64,000 bases of DNA from Sclerodactyla briareus (lineage: Eukaryota > Echinodermata > Holothuroidea > Dendrochirotida > Sclerodactylidae), in contig JAODTK010005545.1 of assembly GCA_026419785.1 (NCBI GenBank), forward strand, positions 124,001 through 188,000, given 5' to 3'. The notes beneath the pieces were generated by a model. It was not told the origin of the DNA, ran no database searches, and saw only the letters and a program-made list of their open reading frames with translations. The position numbers and the translations under genes are program-made. Shown piece after piece: positions 52,101-59,004 of the stretch (the stretch's first letter is position 1; each line of letters begins with the position of its first letter).

Positions 52101-54545
52101 AATAAAAACCTCTTGAAGTAGGAAGGGCAATAAAACATGATGGCAGTGACACCTGCTTCTTCCAGGGGGAGGAACCAGTTGCGGAATCCAAGTGGTAACC
52201 AGCCAGTTGTAAACAAACCTGCACGGGGGGGAGGGGGAACGGTCACAGTTTATATCGGTTAGGCTTATGATCAGGAAATTTGTCTCATGGAAAAGCGCAT
52301 CCAAGTTCCCAGGGAAAAGTGCACTGATAATGTCCAATATTTATTATAGTGCTATATCACTGACAATGCACAGGACGAAGGTGTTTTAATATTACCCTGA
52401 TCATTATGTTGTCTGCCACTGAGATCAGTCACACATATGCTTGTAGGTTGCGCGGGGTACCTATATTTTTGGAACCGGTTACTACGATGCCTGACCGGGT
52501 ATCGTGCTGGTACGGTATTCATGGCTGCATCTTAAAATAATGCTAGAGATCGTTATACTACTGCCTACTTGCAGCAAGCACAATGTATGGGGCATCAACA
52601 TCCTTAGTTGTTCATTGTAAAAAGATTGCACCAAAACGATATTCGTGTAATCAATGAATGTTCATGGGTTCGTTTTGTTTTCTGAAAAGGAATTCATGAC
52701 AACGTAAGTATGGCAAACAGGCACATGCATGTGACCACTGTTGTGATGGTAGTACTAGTACGCAGCAGAAAGAACTTACATGTACAACTCTCATTCTTCC
52801 ATAGTTTGTTAAGTCAGCCCCCGCCCGAAAACAGATCAATACTCGCTTAGCCCAATTACCAGCGAGTAAGCCTACATAACTGTGATTATTTTAGCCAGAA
52901 AACCGAAGCAAGGCACGATATAAAATTAGTCGTAAAAGCCCACCAAATCAAGCAAACCTCAATGTACGAGTGTTCATCCAACAATTGTTCTTAATTAATC
53001 ACGTTCGTTCCATGATAGAATTGTAGGCCAACGGCAAAATATTTGCAGATATAACTGATCACGATTTCGTAAAAAATTCCACCTCCTTAACCACATAAGA
53101 GTCAATGGGGAAAAATCCTATTGAGGTAGTGTGTGTGGGAGGATCGTCGCCGTCTGGTTCATAGACGGGTATCGTTGTGAGTGCGCTTGTGGATTGGCGA
53201 GCACATTGGATGCTCAAAGAAAAGTTCAGTGGTGATGACCCACGTGTTCAAGCAGGGCCTATGTTTTAATAAAAGTAGTGCACAGCATTGGGCGAGTGTT
53301 GACCTAGCAACATACAGCTTTCCATGTTACGTTACGATGAAGAGCGGCGATTGTCCGCAGGGCTGGGAATTCGGCAAATGATGCAAATACACAGCTCGCA
53401 ACAAACGTGGGGCAGTTTTAGTTCAGTGAAGTTGCAGTGTTTTATCAATTTAACAGATTGCAGGACAAAGTAGTGACGATAGTACGGGGCGCTGGTATGC
53501 GCAAAAAAATAACAAGTATGGACAGCATTGGATTTTGATTTAATTAATAGTACTGGCATTTGGTAGCCAGCACAATACGGTAATTTCCCGACAGTACAGT
53601 ACAGTAACGGTAATAGTAACTGTGCATGTGACCGTTGGTACTTGTGAGTTACCGGTCTGCTGCGAGTTACCGCGTATAATAACGATAACGGTTATACGCG
53701 CAACCCTATGCTGTTGTCTGCACCACTGGGTCAGCCACATAGATGTTGTTGTCTGTTGCACACTGATGGGTCAGCCAAAATGTTGTGTGTTGCACGCTGC
53801 GGGTCAGGTACACATACGACTGTTGTTTGCACACTGAGGTCAGCTACATATGATGTGGTATGCACACTGAAGTCAGCCCAACACATGTTGTTTCTGCATG
53901 TGGAGGTCAGCTACACATATGCTGTTGTCTGCACCACTTGAGGTCAACTACATTATGATGTTGTTCTGCACACTGTGAAGTCAGCCACAACATATGTTGT
54001 GTCTGCCACACTGAGCTAACGATGTGTTTTGTGCTACACATCGGGTCACCCACAGGAGGAGAGAAGAGAACCACTAGCTTGGAAAAATGTTTTGAATTGG
54101 CCTTGAACATCTTGGAATTGTTAAAATGATATATTTTAGTTACAAGGCACCCTTAGAAATGGAGTAGTTCTCCTCAACACTCCACACTATTTAACCAGTT
54201 CCTAGTAATAATAAATAGTGAAGTTTTGTGGATAGATATCTGGTTACCAAACATGAAATATTTAATCCAATTAACTTGTTTGTGAACTTTCTCACTCAGC
54301 AATACACCACCGGGACCAGCTCAACCCTTCAGCCCATAATAAGCCCGTGCTTGCCCCCCAGGGGTGGGTCTTTTACACCTAAACACAGTGGCCCATCAGA
54401 TACCAATACCTGAGCTCCATCATCCGTGCCCTCTCTAACACACTGCCAGGGGGTTGAATAGCATACATCAATGGGCGGCGGCAGTGGACCTGGACTTTGA
54501 TAACTAAGGCAAAGAGGGTCGAGGACCTGAAGAAAAAGAAATGGG
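30985..54545 (+). CDS. IST1: IST1 homologue, ESCRT-III-associated factor (whole gene)
   Basis: IST1 is a cytosolic ESCRT-III-like protein. It binds CHMP1 through its helical core and recruits VPS4, spastin and other MIT-domain proteins through a C-terminal MIT-interacting motif, acting in endosomal sorting and cytokinetic abscission. Eight exons were placed: 31015-31102, 32984-33060, 34019-34209, 36174-36256, 40653-40968, 42086-42155, 50286 to about 50364, and 54300 to about 54545. The first four give the start of the helical core in family order, the next three a Pro/Gly-rich linker, and the last the motif. One core exon between 36,257 and 40,652 is not seen. Frame breaks occur in exons at 34,096, within 40,653-40,968, and in the terminal exon. 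Because the family is single-copy, conserved and essential in animals, sequence error is the likeliest cause. A second terminal exon at 58,753 comes from a tandem duplication. Confidence 0.93.
31103..32526 (+). other. IST1 intron 1, first part
   Basis: Unassigned sequence. The words CTAGTGCTCAGATGACATTA at 31,999-32,018, followed by GGACCGGGG, recur in related form near 54,767 and 59,224 (CTAG-TGC-TCAGGTGATAT) and look like a shared SINE core. Confidence 0.5.
32527..32690 (+). mobile_element. tRNA-derived SINE
   Basis: The 72-nt head at 32527-32598 has perfectly complementary ends (GGTATGAC and GTCATACC), a T-arm-like CTGGG/CCCAG stem, and a B-box-like GGGCTCAAATCCC. It is followed by a tail, GTCTTGAAAAATAGTACTG then GCCTTCTCG, of the kind seen after tRNA-type SINE heads. 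The T loop is one base too long for a working tRNA. Confidence 0.75.
32984..33060 (+). CDS. IST1: IST1 exon, helix 2 region
   Basis: The acceptor CTTCCTTCCACTTAG is followed by a frame giving ELAQKARREIADYIAAGKD then DRAKIR, the hallmark second segment of IST1. It joins in phase 1 to the previous exon, giving KKK-A-ELAQ. The donor is AGG|GTGAGA. The exon is intact, with no frame problem. Confidence 0.95.
33274..33345 (+). pseudogene. Decayed look-alike of IST1 exon 3 (second half)
   Basis: GAGTTACACTGTGACAT, then CTGGATACATGTA and AATGATGAAGACCTTGGAT, line up with 34,072-34,131 of the true exon at roughly three bases in four. It is followed by TGTTTGTGGAAT, which also precedes the true exon at 33,998. 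Confidence 0.55.
33366..33470 (+). pseudogene. Decayed look-alike of IST1 exon 3 (first half onward)
   Basis: After GGCAG, the sequence GTAGAGCACAGATTT, then TATCTTGTAGAAG and CAGGTATAGTTCGATACAT, parallels GTGGAGCACATTATC, TATCTTGTAGAGG and CAGGTATGGTTTGATACAG of the true exon. The frame is kept through VEHRF but the residues no longer fit the family. Confidence 0.6.
33622..33643. repeat. GA microsatellite
   Basis: About eleven AG dinucleotides in IST1 intron 2. Confidence 0.9.
33804..33917 (+). mobile_element. Solo DIRS-like terminal fragment
   Basis: GAAGGGCGATGGGGTGGCC, then AACCCAGACTT and CCCAATATGGGG, followed by ACAAACCAGT, matches 23,089-23,230 at the DIRS 3' end in the same order and orientation. 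No coding part accompanies it. Confidence 0.7.
33918..33985 (+). pseudogene. Third decayed look-alike of IST1 exon 3
   Basis: TACTGTGACATCCTG, then TGTGGTTTGTTACAGACATT and GAAACCCCTGG, parallels TACTGTGACATGCTG, TATGGTTTGATACAGACAAT and GAAGACGCTGG of the true exon. It lies immediately upstream of the real acceptor. Confidence 0.55.
34019..34209 (+). CDS. IST1: IST1 exon 3, core helices (one-base frameshift)
   Basis: After the acceptor TTCGCAG, the frame gives VEHIIREDYLVEAMELVELY and CDMLDA up to 34,096. The frame is then lost by one missing base (GCAGG where the family needs one more A). It resumes as RYGLIQTMKTLDEGLAES, then IIWVAPRM and VPELK, to the donor ACG|GTAAGA. Both halves match IST1 closely, so the break is likely a sequence error rather than gene death. 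Confidence 0.92.
34210..36173 (+). other. IST1 intron 3
   Basis: A short minisatellite at 34,875-34,972 repeats GGCACTGAGTGCAGTTGG-like and GGATTTGTTGGGG-like words. No further gene was found. Confidence 0.6.
34875..34972 (+). repeat. Minisatellite in IST1 intron 3
   Basis: Three units of about 30-38 bp built on GCACTGAGTGCAG and TTTGTTGGGG. Confidence 0.7.
36174..36256 (+). CDS. IST1: IST1 exon 4, core
   Basis: After the acceptor TTGCTTTTCTCAG, the frame giving DQLFAKYGKEYGKQARSNET and GTVNDR matches the family block before its LMHKLS segment. The join to exon 3 is one base short of the expected Val codon, so a G is probably missing at one side of the splice. The donor is AGG|GTGAGT. Confidence 0.93.
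36257..38379 (+). other. IST1 intron; expected core exon not found
   Basis: The family segment that begins LMHKLS and ends near the Pro/Gly-rich linker should lie between 36,257 and 40,652. I read all frames and could not find it. Weak relatives of the tRNA-like satellite start near 37,910. Confidence 0.55.
38380..38970 (-). repeat. tRNA-like tandem array, about 64-82 bp unit, about 8 copies
   Basis: The minus-strand consensus reads AGCATAATGGTAGAGTGTC, then TGCCTTGCATACCAGAGG, then TCCCAGGAATAGCAC. The first part resembles a tRNA D-arm and A box. The middle resembles an anticodon arm with TGC, as in tRNA-Ala. The normal B box is replaced by other sequence. Units start near 38,461, 38,543, 38,617, 38,695, 38,765, 38,837 and 38,901 on plus-strand landmarks. 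Heavy small indels are present. Confidence 0.65.
38971..40652 (+). other. IST1 intron; degenerate repeats
   Basis: Between 39,744 and 39,960 a loose repeat of about 105 bp recurs (CCTGGGTGGGTACGGCT, then ACTTGGAGGGTATGGCT). The Gly/Tyr-rich open frame here is its product. No exon was found. Confidence 0.5.
40653..40968 (+). CDS. IST1: IST1 exon, Pro/Gly-rich linker (several frame breaks)
   Basis: The acceptor TTATACAG leads into GEQIEDLLVQLENTSS, which sits where the family has its acidic segment after the core. The following sequence is rich in PPPGGF-type repeats spread over three frames. The last frame, PPGGANSYPGPDPSLAYPP, runs cleanly to the donor TCAG|GTGAGC. Lost bases fall in G or C runs (for example TTCTTGGCCC). 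The repeat-rich nature fits the low-complexity IST1 linker. Confidence 0.8.
40969..42085 (+). other. IST1 intron, nothing recognised
   Basis: AT-rich sequence with A and T runs. No exon, RNA gene or known repeat is seen. Confidence 0.6.
42086..42155 (+). CDS. IST1: IST1 linker exon
   Basis: After the acceptor TTCCTTCAG, the frame from the previous exon gives APPSRGPPPLP. One base appears lost in CCC, and the frame then gives QYIPPVGNPTTSN to a good donor AAT|GTAAGT. Proline-rich composition and splice sites support it as part of the linker; family conservation here is low. Confidence 0.65.
42156..43404 (+). other. IST1 intron, nothing recognised
   Basis: No gene or clear repeat is recognised before the LINE fragment. 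Confidence 0.55.
43405..44415 (-). pseudogene. LINE reverse transcriptase fragment, copy 1
   Basis: On the minus strand, from 44,415 down: SVLGTLLFFIYVTDINSGF, then SFFADDTHVF (catalytic FADD at 44,321-44,335). Farther on come the FKDHI-NLCN-LIKYTS region near 44,050 and, near 43,600, NNTAIKIWNQLPNDVTLCNS, which is the usual C-terminal W-x-x-LP motif. The order is that of CR1/jockey-like ORF2. Frames are broken throughout, and the 5' part with the endonuclease is missing. Confidence 0.85.
43810..45950. repeat. Segmental duplication A, copy 1
   Basis: This matches 46,815-48,954 in the same order and orientation. Shared landmarks include GATACTAGTGTACTTGATGA, TTTTCCCAAGATGGAGTGTA, TGTATGAGATTGGTATCACT, and GTGTACTGTACATCC at the right end. 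Differences are largely one- and two-base indels. Confidence 0.85.
45951..46814. other. Spacer between duplication copies
   Basis: At 45,952-46,060 GGGAAATA-like words repeat (GGGAAATACCGGGGAAATAG and variants) after a GGGTTTGCAA start. At about 46,513, GCAGTGGCATCGCAAC resembles a hAT tip. No gene is found. Confidence 0.55.
46815..47430 (-). pseudogene. LINE reverse transcriptase fragment, copy 2
   Basis: The minus strand reads RFFANDTHEL (the catalytic box with its first D changed to N, near 47,345), then LYNLIFKAKSVLGPINYWF. Farther down come HIDNLCNILIKYTSILYRIR and LRSLIYSRILYGIEVYGVAC. This is the duplicate of 43,810-44,415 and is cut at the duplication boundary. Confidence 0.85.
46815..48954. 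repeat. Segmental duplication A, copy 2
   Basis: Partner of 43,810-45,950, about 3 kb downstream. Its right end is directly followed by hAT-like copy N3, which copy 1 lacks. Confidence 0.85.
48955..49710 (+). mobile_element. hAT-like non-autonomous element, copy N3, internally deleted
   Basis: It begins CAGGGGCGTGGAGCGTTTC and ends TTGACGCCCATG. It shares the order of N1 but lacks about 270 bp between the GGGCATTTACCGG block and the GTCCGCACCTGGAATTAG block. The flanks GTCTCTGT and GGCTCTGT match at seven of eight positions, consistent with an 8-bp hAT target duplication. Confidence 0.8.
49711..50285 (+). other. IST1 intron, nothing recognised
   Basis: No gene or repeat is recognised between element N3 and the next IST1 exon. 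Confidence 0.55.
50286..50364 (+). CDS. IST1: IST1 linker exon (3' limit uncertain)
   Basis: After the acceptor TTTATTCCCATAG, the phase-0 frame from the previous exon gives PSASAPPGAVFGFPPSMPP and then a run of prolines. The likeliest donor is CCAT|GTATAC at 50,364. A later CAG|GTATTT at 50,483 is possible because the frame stays open. Composition fits the proline-rich IST1 linker; sequence conservation does not prove it. Confidence 0.6.
50365..53344 (+). other. IST1 intron, nothing recognised
   Basis: No exon or repeat family is recognised. A T run and acceptor-like TTTTACAG at 51,705-51,715 is followed by a quick stop codon and was not called. Confidence 0.5.
53575..53700. repeat. TACCGGT-rich palindromic block, copy 1
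   Basis: Interleaved GTTACCGGT, GAGTTACCG and CGGTAATA words end at CGCGCAACCCTATGCTG. A counterpart in duplication copy 2 at 57,975-58,142 shows full TACCGGTA palindromes. It may be the end of a small TIR element. Confidence 0.55.
53705..54045 (+). repeat. About 36-bp minisatellite, copy 1
   Basis: The repeated unit is near CACACTGAGGTCAGCTACA then CATATGTTGTTGTCTG, about nine units. It continues identically in style at 58,185-58,485. Confidence 0.85.
54300..54545 (+). CDS. IST1: IST1 terminal exon with MIT-interacting motif, copy 1
   Basis: The acceptor TTTCTCACTCAG precedes AATACACCACCGGGACC (TPPGPAQPF). Later come words matching the family's PELPSVP-DTLP segment (CTGAGCTCCA and CCGTGCCCTCT at about 54,411-54,437), then GTGGACCTGGACTTTGAT (VDLDFD) and GAGGACCTGAAGAAAAAGAA (EDLKKKK). 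This is the acidic/Leu MIT-interacting motif that binds VPS4 and other MIT proteins. Small indels break the frame several times, and the stop is lost in AAATGGG. Comparison with copy 2 shows each copy missing different bases, which points to sequencing error. Confidence 0.8.
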
Positions 54546-57440
54546 ACCATTTATCTTTCAGTTCATAGCCTGATCAGCCTCCTCGTGTTGTGAATTTGAG
54601 CAGCGAACTATTGCAATTTATATCTTTGCAAAATAACCGGAATGAACATAGAGGGAAGTGGGTTTGCTCCCAAAGGGTTGGTGGTTTGGGGCCAATTTAT
54701 AAAAAATAGGCTGTTGAATGTGATGAAGCTTTTGCAGAAATGTTGGTGCTGTATCATGGTTCTGGCTAGTGCTCAGGTGATATATCAGGTGATATCAAGG
54801 CAGGGGTAGGGTTATAAACCAATCGCTGGGGACTGCCATTCTGGCGTCCCTTTTGAATTGTGGGTTGAAGGAGGCTATAATGAATCCCTATACTTCCTCT
54901 GACCTGGAGGAGCCACCAACGAGACTATTATTACAAAATATCCGTAACATACACAGAAAGTTGACGTTGAAGTGGAGACCAAGACCCTCCCCATACAACT
55001 CAAGTATGTAGCTAGGCCAGCTAGGGGAAAAAAAACGTCCATTGACTGGCTTGCGGAATTTGAACCCTGATTGTTTGCGGGCGAAAGACAAGTCACTAAT
55101 ACCCAACTCTGCCAGTTCTCTCCCTTTTCCATTTGCGAGCATGCGAACCTGCAACCCGGAACTTGGCTGTGTTTGTAGAAATATTAATTTGATCATTTGC
55201 ATAGAATAGGCTACAAAAGTTCTGGTTGCCTACTAAAACGGTGGGAATTTCCATGAGTTAGTGTTAAGTTTAATTGATATATAGGTTTGTGGTAGTGTGC
55301 ACAAGAGAGAATGTCTTGGAAAGTTACAGGCTGGGACAACTAGTAGTGAGATGCTGGAAATTTTCTGATTTAAATGATTTGTTATTATGTGTTTTTTATA
55401 AAAACTTGCCCGAATCCCGAAATGCATATAATTATGATTTGCATCGGCGGAAACCACCAAAGTTTTTAGTTGTAAAATACTACTCGCAATGTAAGTACTT
55501 TGCTTTTGATGATCCAGAAAACTCATTTAATGACTACAGCAGCCTGCCTGTTGCATACTCAGTTCCAACCAGTTGTTTTGTTGTGTGCTAAGTTGTGGAT
55601 GACATACTTCTAGCAGACTCTTTTCATTAAGTTTGTGGAAAATTCAACTGTTGGTTTTCCAAGACCTTGATTTTGTGGACCGACAACCCTTCATGGGCAA
55701 AACATTCATCTACATTTATTGATGTTGTAACCATCTGCAAAATACAGACATGAGACTTATTCTTCAACCTAATTTAATTCTGTTTTATGTTTAGGTTTAG
55801 TATAGTAGGAGTCATATTATTAATATATAGGAATAGTTACAGTATGTGGTATTCTGTTTGAGTATCTGTGGCCATGGTTGAAAAATCTTGTGAATATACA
55901 TTTTATATATACATGTTAACTGTAGCGATAATAAGGAGATTTTAACAATGCAGATTCATCATCAGTATGAAATCTTATGTTATGTGATGAGTGAGATTCT
56001 AGAGGTCAGTGGAAGTGTGAGTCAAGTCAGACGTGACCAAGAGTATTGATTCTTTTGATTAGTCTTATGAAAAAGGGGGAAGGGGGGGAAAAGACCTATT
56101 TTGCGATTTGTGTACGTTTATAATGGTTGTTCGTTTTATAAACATCACAGGGATGTGATTTGAATAAAAAATAACAGATTTTCTCGGAAAGAAGGAATAG
56201 ATGCAAGCAACAAGATGAGTTGGAGGTTATGCAATACGCACTCCCCATCTGTGTATTTGTCTAGAGCAATGCCCGTTGTGAAAAAAAGTTGATTTACATT
56301 CCATGACCTTGATTCTGCTCTGAATCAGCAAAAAGCACTGCATAATTTGCAATTACATAATGTGCACAGGTAATGGGGTTATAATGGGCGGGTAATGGGA
56401 TCCAACAGCCTTGAAATACAAGTCTTATTTATGGAAAACATTCTGTCCAATTCATGTTTGACCCAAGCATTTTTTAACAGCACTCCCTCCTAGGATATTG
56501 CCCTCAAAATAGTGGGACTCATTTTGGAATGCGTACAGTTTGCAGCAGATAGAAGACCAATTTGAACCATGAAGAGATACCATTTGGGGCTCTGCTTGAA
56601 CTTCTCAGTGTCGCTTATTAAAGTGATAATTAAGGAATTATGGCTGTGGGTGTTTGTGTCCTTTGATGAATGGACCAATTTTAGTATTCTTACATGTCCA
56701 GAAACTCCTTAAAAAAGGCATGTTGAGTTTTGAAGCAAGACATTGGAAATTTCGAGATTTTTTTAGGGCATGTACATATATAAACTGGGATGGGAATATG
56801 CTAGAATTTGAACATGGTGAAATATTAACAAATGTTTGCCCAATATCTTGCATGAACTTTGAATTTTTAATAGGGGCTGGGCTGGATTTTCTATGGATGA
56901 ATTGGCGATGAAATCAGAACAATTATTGCCTTGATGCGATTGCATTCTGTTGTGGGAGACACATTGGCTAGGTTTCGACCACCCACTCTCTGTGTCATAT
57001 AACCAGCTATTGGAGCTTCTGTGTTGATGCGTGCATAAACTCTGAGGTTAATATGTGTAGTTAGTTGGTGAATGCTAGTAAAGAAGAAACCATAACACTT
57101 TGTGGTATCAAGGCCTCTGTATAGCACGTCTGTAAAAAAATCTTTTTCATTTCTTTCTGGAGGATGTTGTAGCAAGCATGAGAATTGTGGGTACTGTAAG
57201 CAAAATGTTGGTTTGTTGACCTAAATTGATATTTCATTTTACACTGCAATTATAAATTTTCAATATTATAAAAAAAAATGATGAAACTTGCCTCGGTATG
57301 TTGTGTTGTATGTTTTGTGGTTATATGATAAATAGTATGTTTTCCACTTCCTCCAACTTGAAAAAAATGACTCAGGCGAGCCATGGACATTGCTAAGTAT
57401 TAAGGGATAATCAAACTGCAACCTGGGAGACTTTTACGGT
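54546..57440 (+). other. Probable IST1 3'UTR and downstream, copy 1
   Basis: AT-rich, non-coding sequence parallel to 59,005-61,695. AATAAA occurs near 56,163. A SINE head on the minus strand interrupts it at 55,036-55,120. The end of the transcript cannot be fixed from sequence alone. Confidence 0.5.
55036..55120 (-). mobile_element. tRNA-derived SINE head
   Basis: On the minus strand, TGGCAGAGTTGGG (A box) and GGTTCAAATTCC (B box) are spaced about 35 nt apart, a tRNA-like layout. Duplication copy 2 has the same piece near 59,508-59,572 with more damage. Confidence 0.7.
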
Positions 57441-57453
57441 TGACAAAAAAAAA

Positions 57454-57540
57454 GTTCGAGACTGTGAATTTAGGGTAAAGACAGACGAGGCGGCACGAGA
57501 AAGCCGAGTTAGTATTAAGATAAATTCAGAGCGAGAAGTT
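57454..57540. repeat. Foldback repeat, copy 1
   Basis: TTCGAGACTGTGAATTTA faces TAAATTCAGAGCGAGAAG around a GACGAGGCGGCACG/AAGCCGAG centre. It is the damaged partner of 61,701-61,787. Confidence 0.65.
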
Positions 57541-57974
57541 TAGAACAGTTGATTGATGATGAATGTGAGGAGAAAGGACCAGCTGTAGTTTATTCTCACT
57601 ATTCTACAACCCGCGAATCAAGAATATAAAACGATTAGAGATTATCTATATCGCTAGATCTATATCGTTGTATCTCTTAACAGTAAAATAAGCAGCTAGA
57701 GTAGCCATTGCGTTGGTGCAGGGAAGTAATTTGCAATTGCGTTACCATACACACAAGATGGCAGTGCGTGCTGTGCGCACTCCCACGGAGACGCAATAAA
57801 AAACACGGGTGCCGAACCGGAGATGTCGGCGGCTGGGATATTCGGCAAATGAGATGCAAATTACACAGCTCGCAACACAAGTGGGCAGGTTTTATCATTT
57901 TGGGAAACAGATTTTGAGACAAAGTTTTGCGATGTACGGGGCGGTGGGTATGGGCCAAAAAAATAAAAGTATGA

Positions 57975-58142
57975 CAGCACTGGTTTTTGGTAATTTCAAT
58001 AGTACTGGCAGTTTGGTACCATACCGGTAATTTCAGCCAGTACCGGTATATAGTAACGGTGCATTTGACCGTTGGTATGTGAGTACCGGTTGCGAGTACC
58101 GGTAGGAATAACGATACGGTATTATCCGCGCAACCCTATGCT
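57975..58142. repeat. TACCGGTA-rich palindromic block, copy 2
   Basis: ATACCGGTAATTTC, AGTACCGGTATATAG, GAGTACCGGTTGCGAGTACC and GGTAGGAATAACG occur in series, ending CGCGCAACCCTATGCTG as in copy 1. Confidence 0.6.
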
Positions 58143-58184
58143 GCGACGTATGAAACAAGGACCTGGTCCACGCATGCAATAGAT

Positions 58185-58485
58185 GTTGTTGTCGGCACAT
58201 GTAGGTCAGCCACACATATGTTGTTGTTTGCACGCTGAGGTCAGGTACACATACGCTGTGTTTGCACACTGAGGTCAGCTACAGATGATGTTGTATGCAC
58301 CACTGAAGGGTCAGCCACCACTGTTGTTGTCTGCATGCTGAAGGTCCGCTTAAACATATGCTGTTGTCTGCACACTGAGGTCAAATACAAATGAGTTGTC
58401 TGCACACTGAAGTCAGCCACACATATGTTGGTGTGTCTGCACAGTGAGGGCATAACAGATGTGTTTGTGTCTACACATCGTGGTC
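58185..58485 (+). repeat. About 36-bp minisatellite, copy 2
   Basis: About eight units of the GCACACTGAGGTCAG type, with unit starts near 58,203, 58,240, 58,273, 58,309, 58,345 and 58,379. Confidence 0.85.
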
Positions 58486-58752
58486 ACCCACCCACAGGAG
58501 AACCCAATGAGTCTTGGAAACGTGTTGTGAATGGCTTGACACATCTTGAATTGTTTAAAATGATATGTTTAGTTACCATGCATCTAGAAATGGAAGTCAG
58601 TGAGTTCTCCTCAACACTCAAACAAACACTATTTAACAGTTCCAGTAATAATAAAATAGTGAGTTGGTTGTGGATAGACTTTGCACTTTGTGGGGATTAT
58701 GGTTACCAACATGAAATATATAAGCATTACTGTTTGCACTTTCTCACTTCAG

Positions 58753-59004
58753 ATACTGCATCACCGGGACCAGACACCCTTCAGGCACGCCTAATAGTAA
58801 GCCGGCCTGCCCCCTAGGGGTGATGTCTTGTACACCTAAAACCCAGGGCCCATCAGACCTACCATAACCTGCACGCTCCCATTCCGTGCCTCTGAACCAC
58901 CCTGCCAGGGAGGTGAATAGCATCATCAATGGGGGAAGTGATGACCTGGAATTGATGGAATAAGCAAGGAGGGGTTCAGAGAACCCTGAAGAAAAAGAAC
59001 ATGA
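58753..59004 (+). pseudogene. IST1: IST1 terminal exon, duplicate copy 2
   Basis: The acceptor CTTTCTCACTTCAG precedes DTASPGPDTLQA. Later words match CCATTCCGTGCCTCTGA and CACCCTGCCAGG of the PELPSVP-DTLP region. Then come AGTGATGACCTGGAATTGAT (SDDLEL) and CTGAAGAAAAAGAAC followed by ATGA, where a stop is nearly in place. It preserves some bases that copy 1 lost and lacks others. Either this is a second real terminal exon or it is the same exon assembled twice. Confidence 0.75.

Larger units (their letters stand above)
53345..57805. repeat. Tandem duplication B, copy 1
   Basis: From ATTCGGCAAATGA near 53,371 onward this parallels 57,810-62,040 through the end. Shared blocks include CACAGCTCGCAACA, the TCAGC minisatellite, the IST1 terminal exon, CAATTTATATCTTTG, TTGTTTGCGG, GTCTTATTTATGGAAAACA, CCACCCACTCTCTGTGTCA, and the right-end block ACCATACACA-AGAT-GGCAGTGCGTGC. 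Differences are dominated by short indels. Confidence 0.9.
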
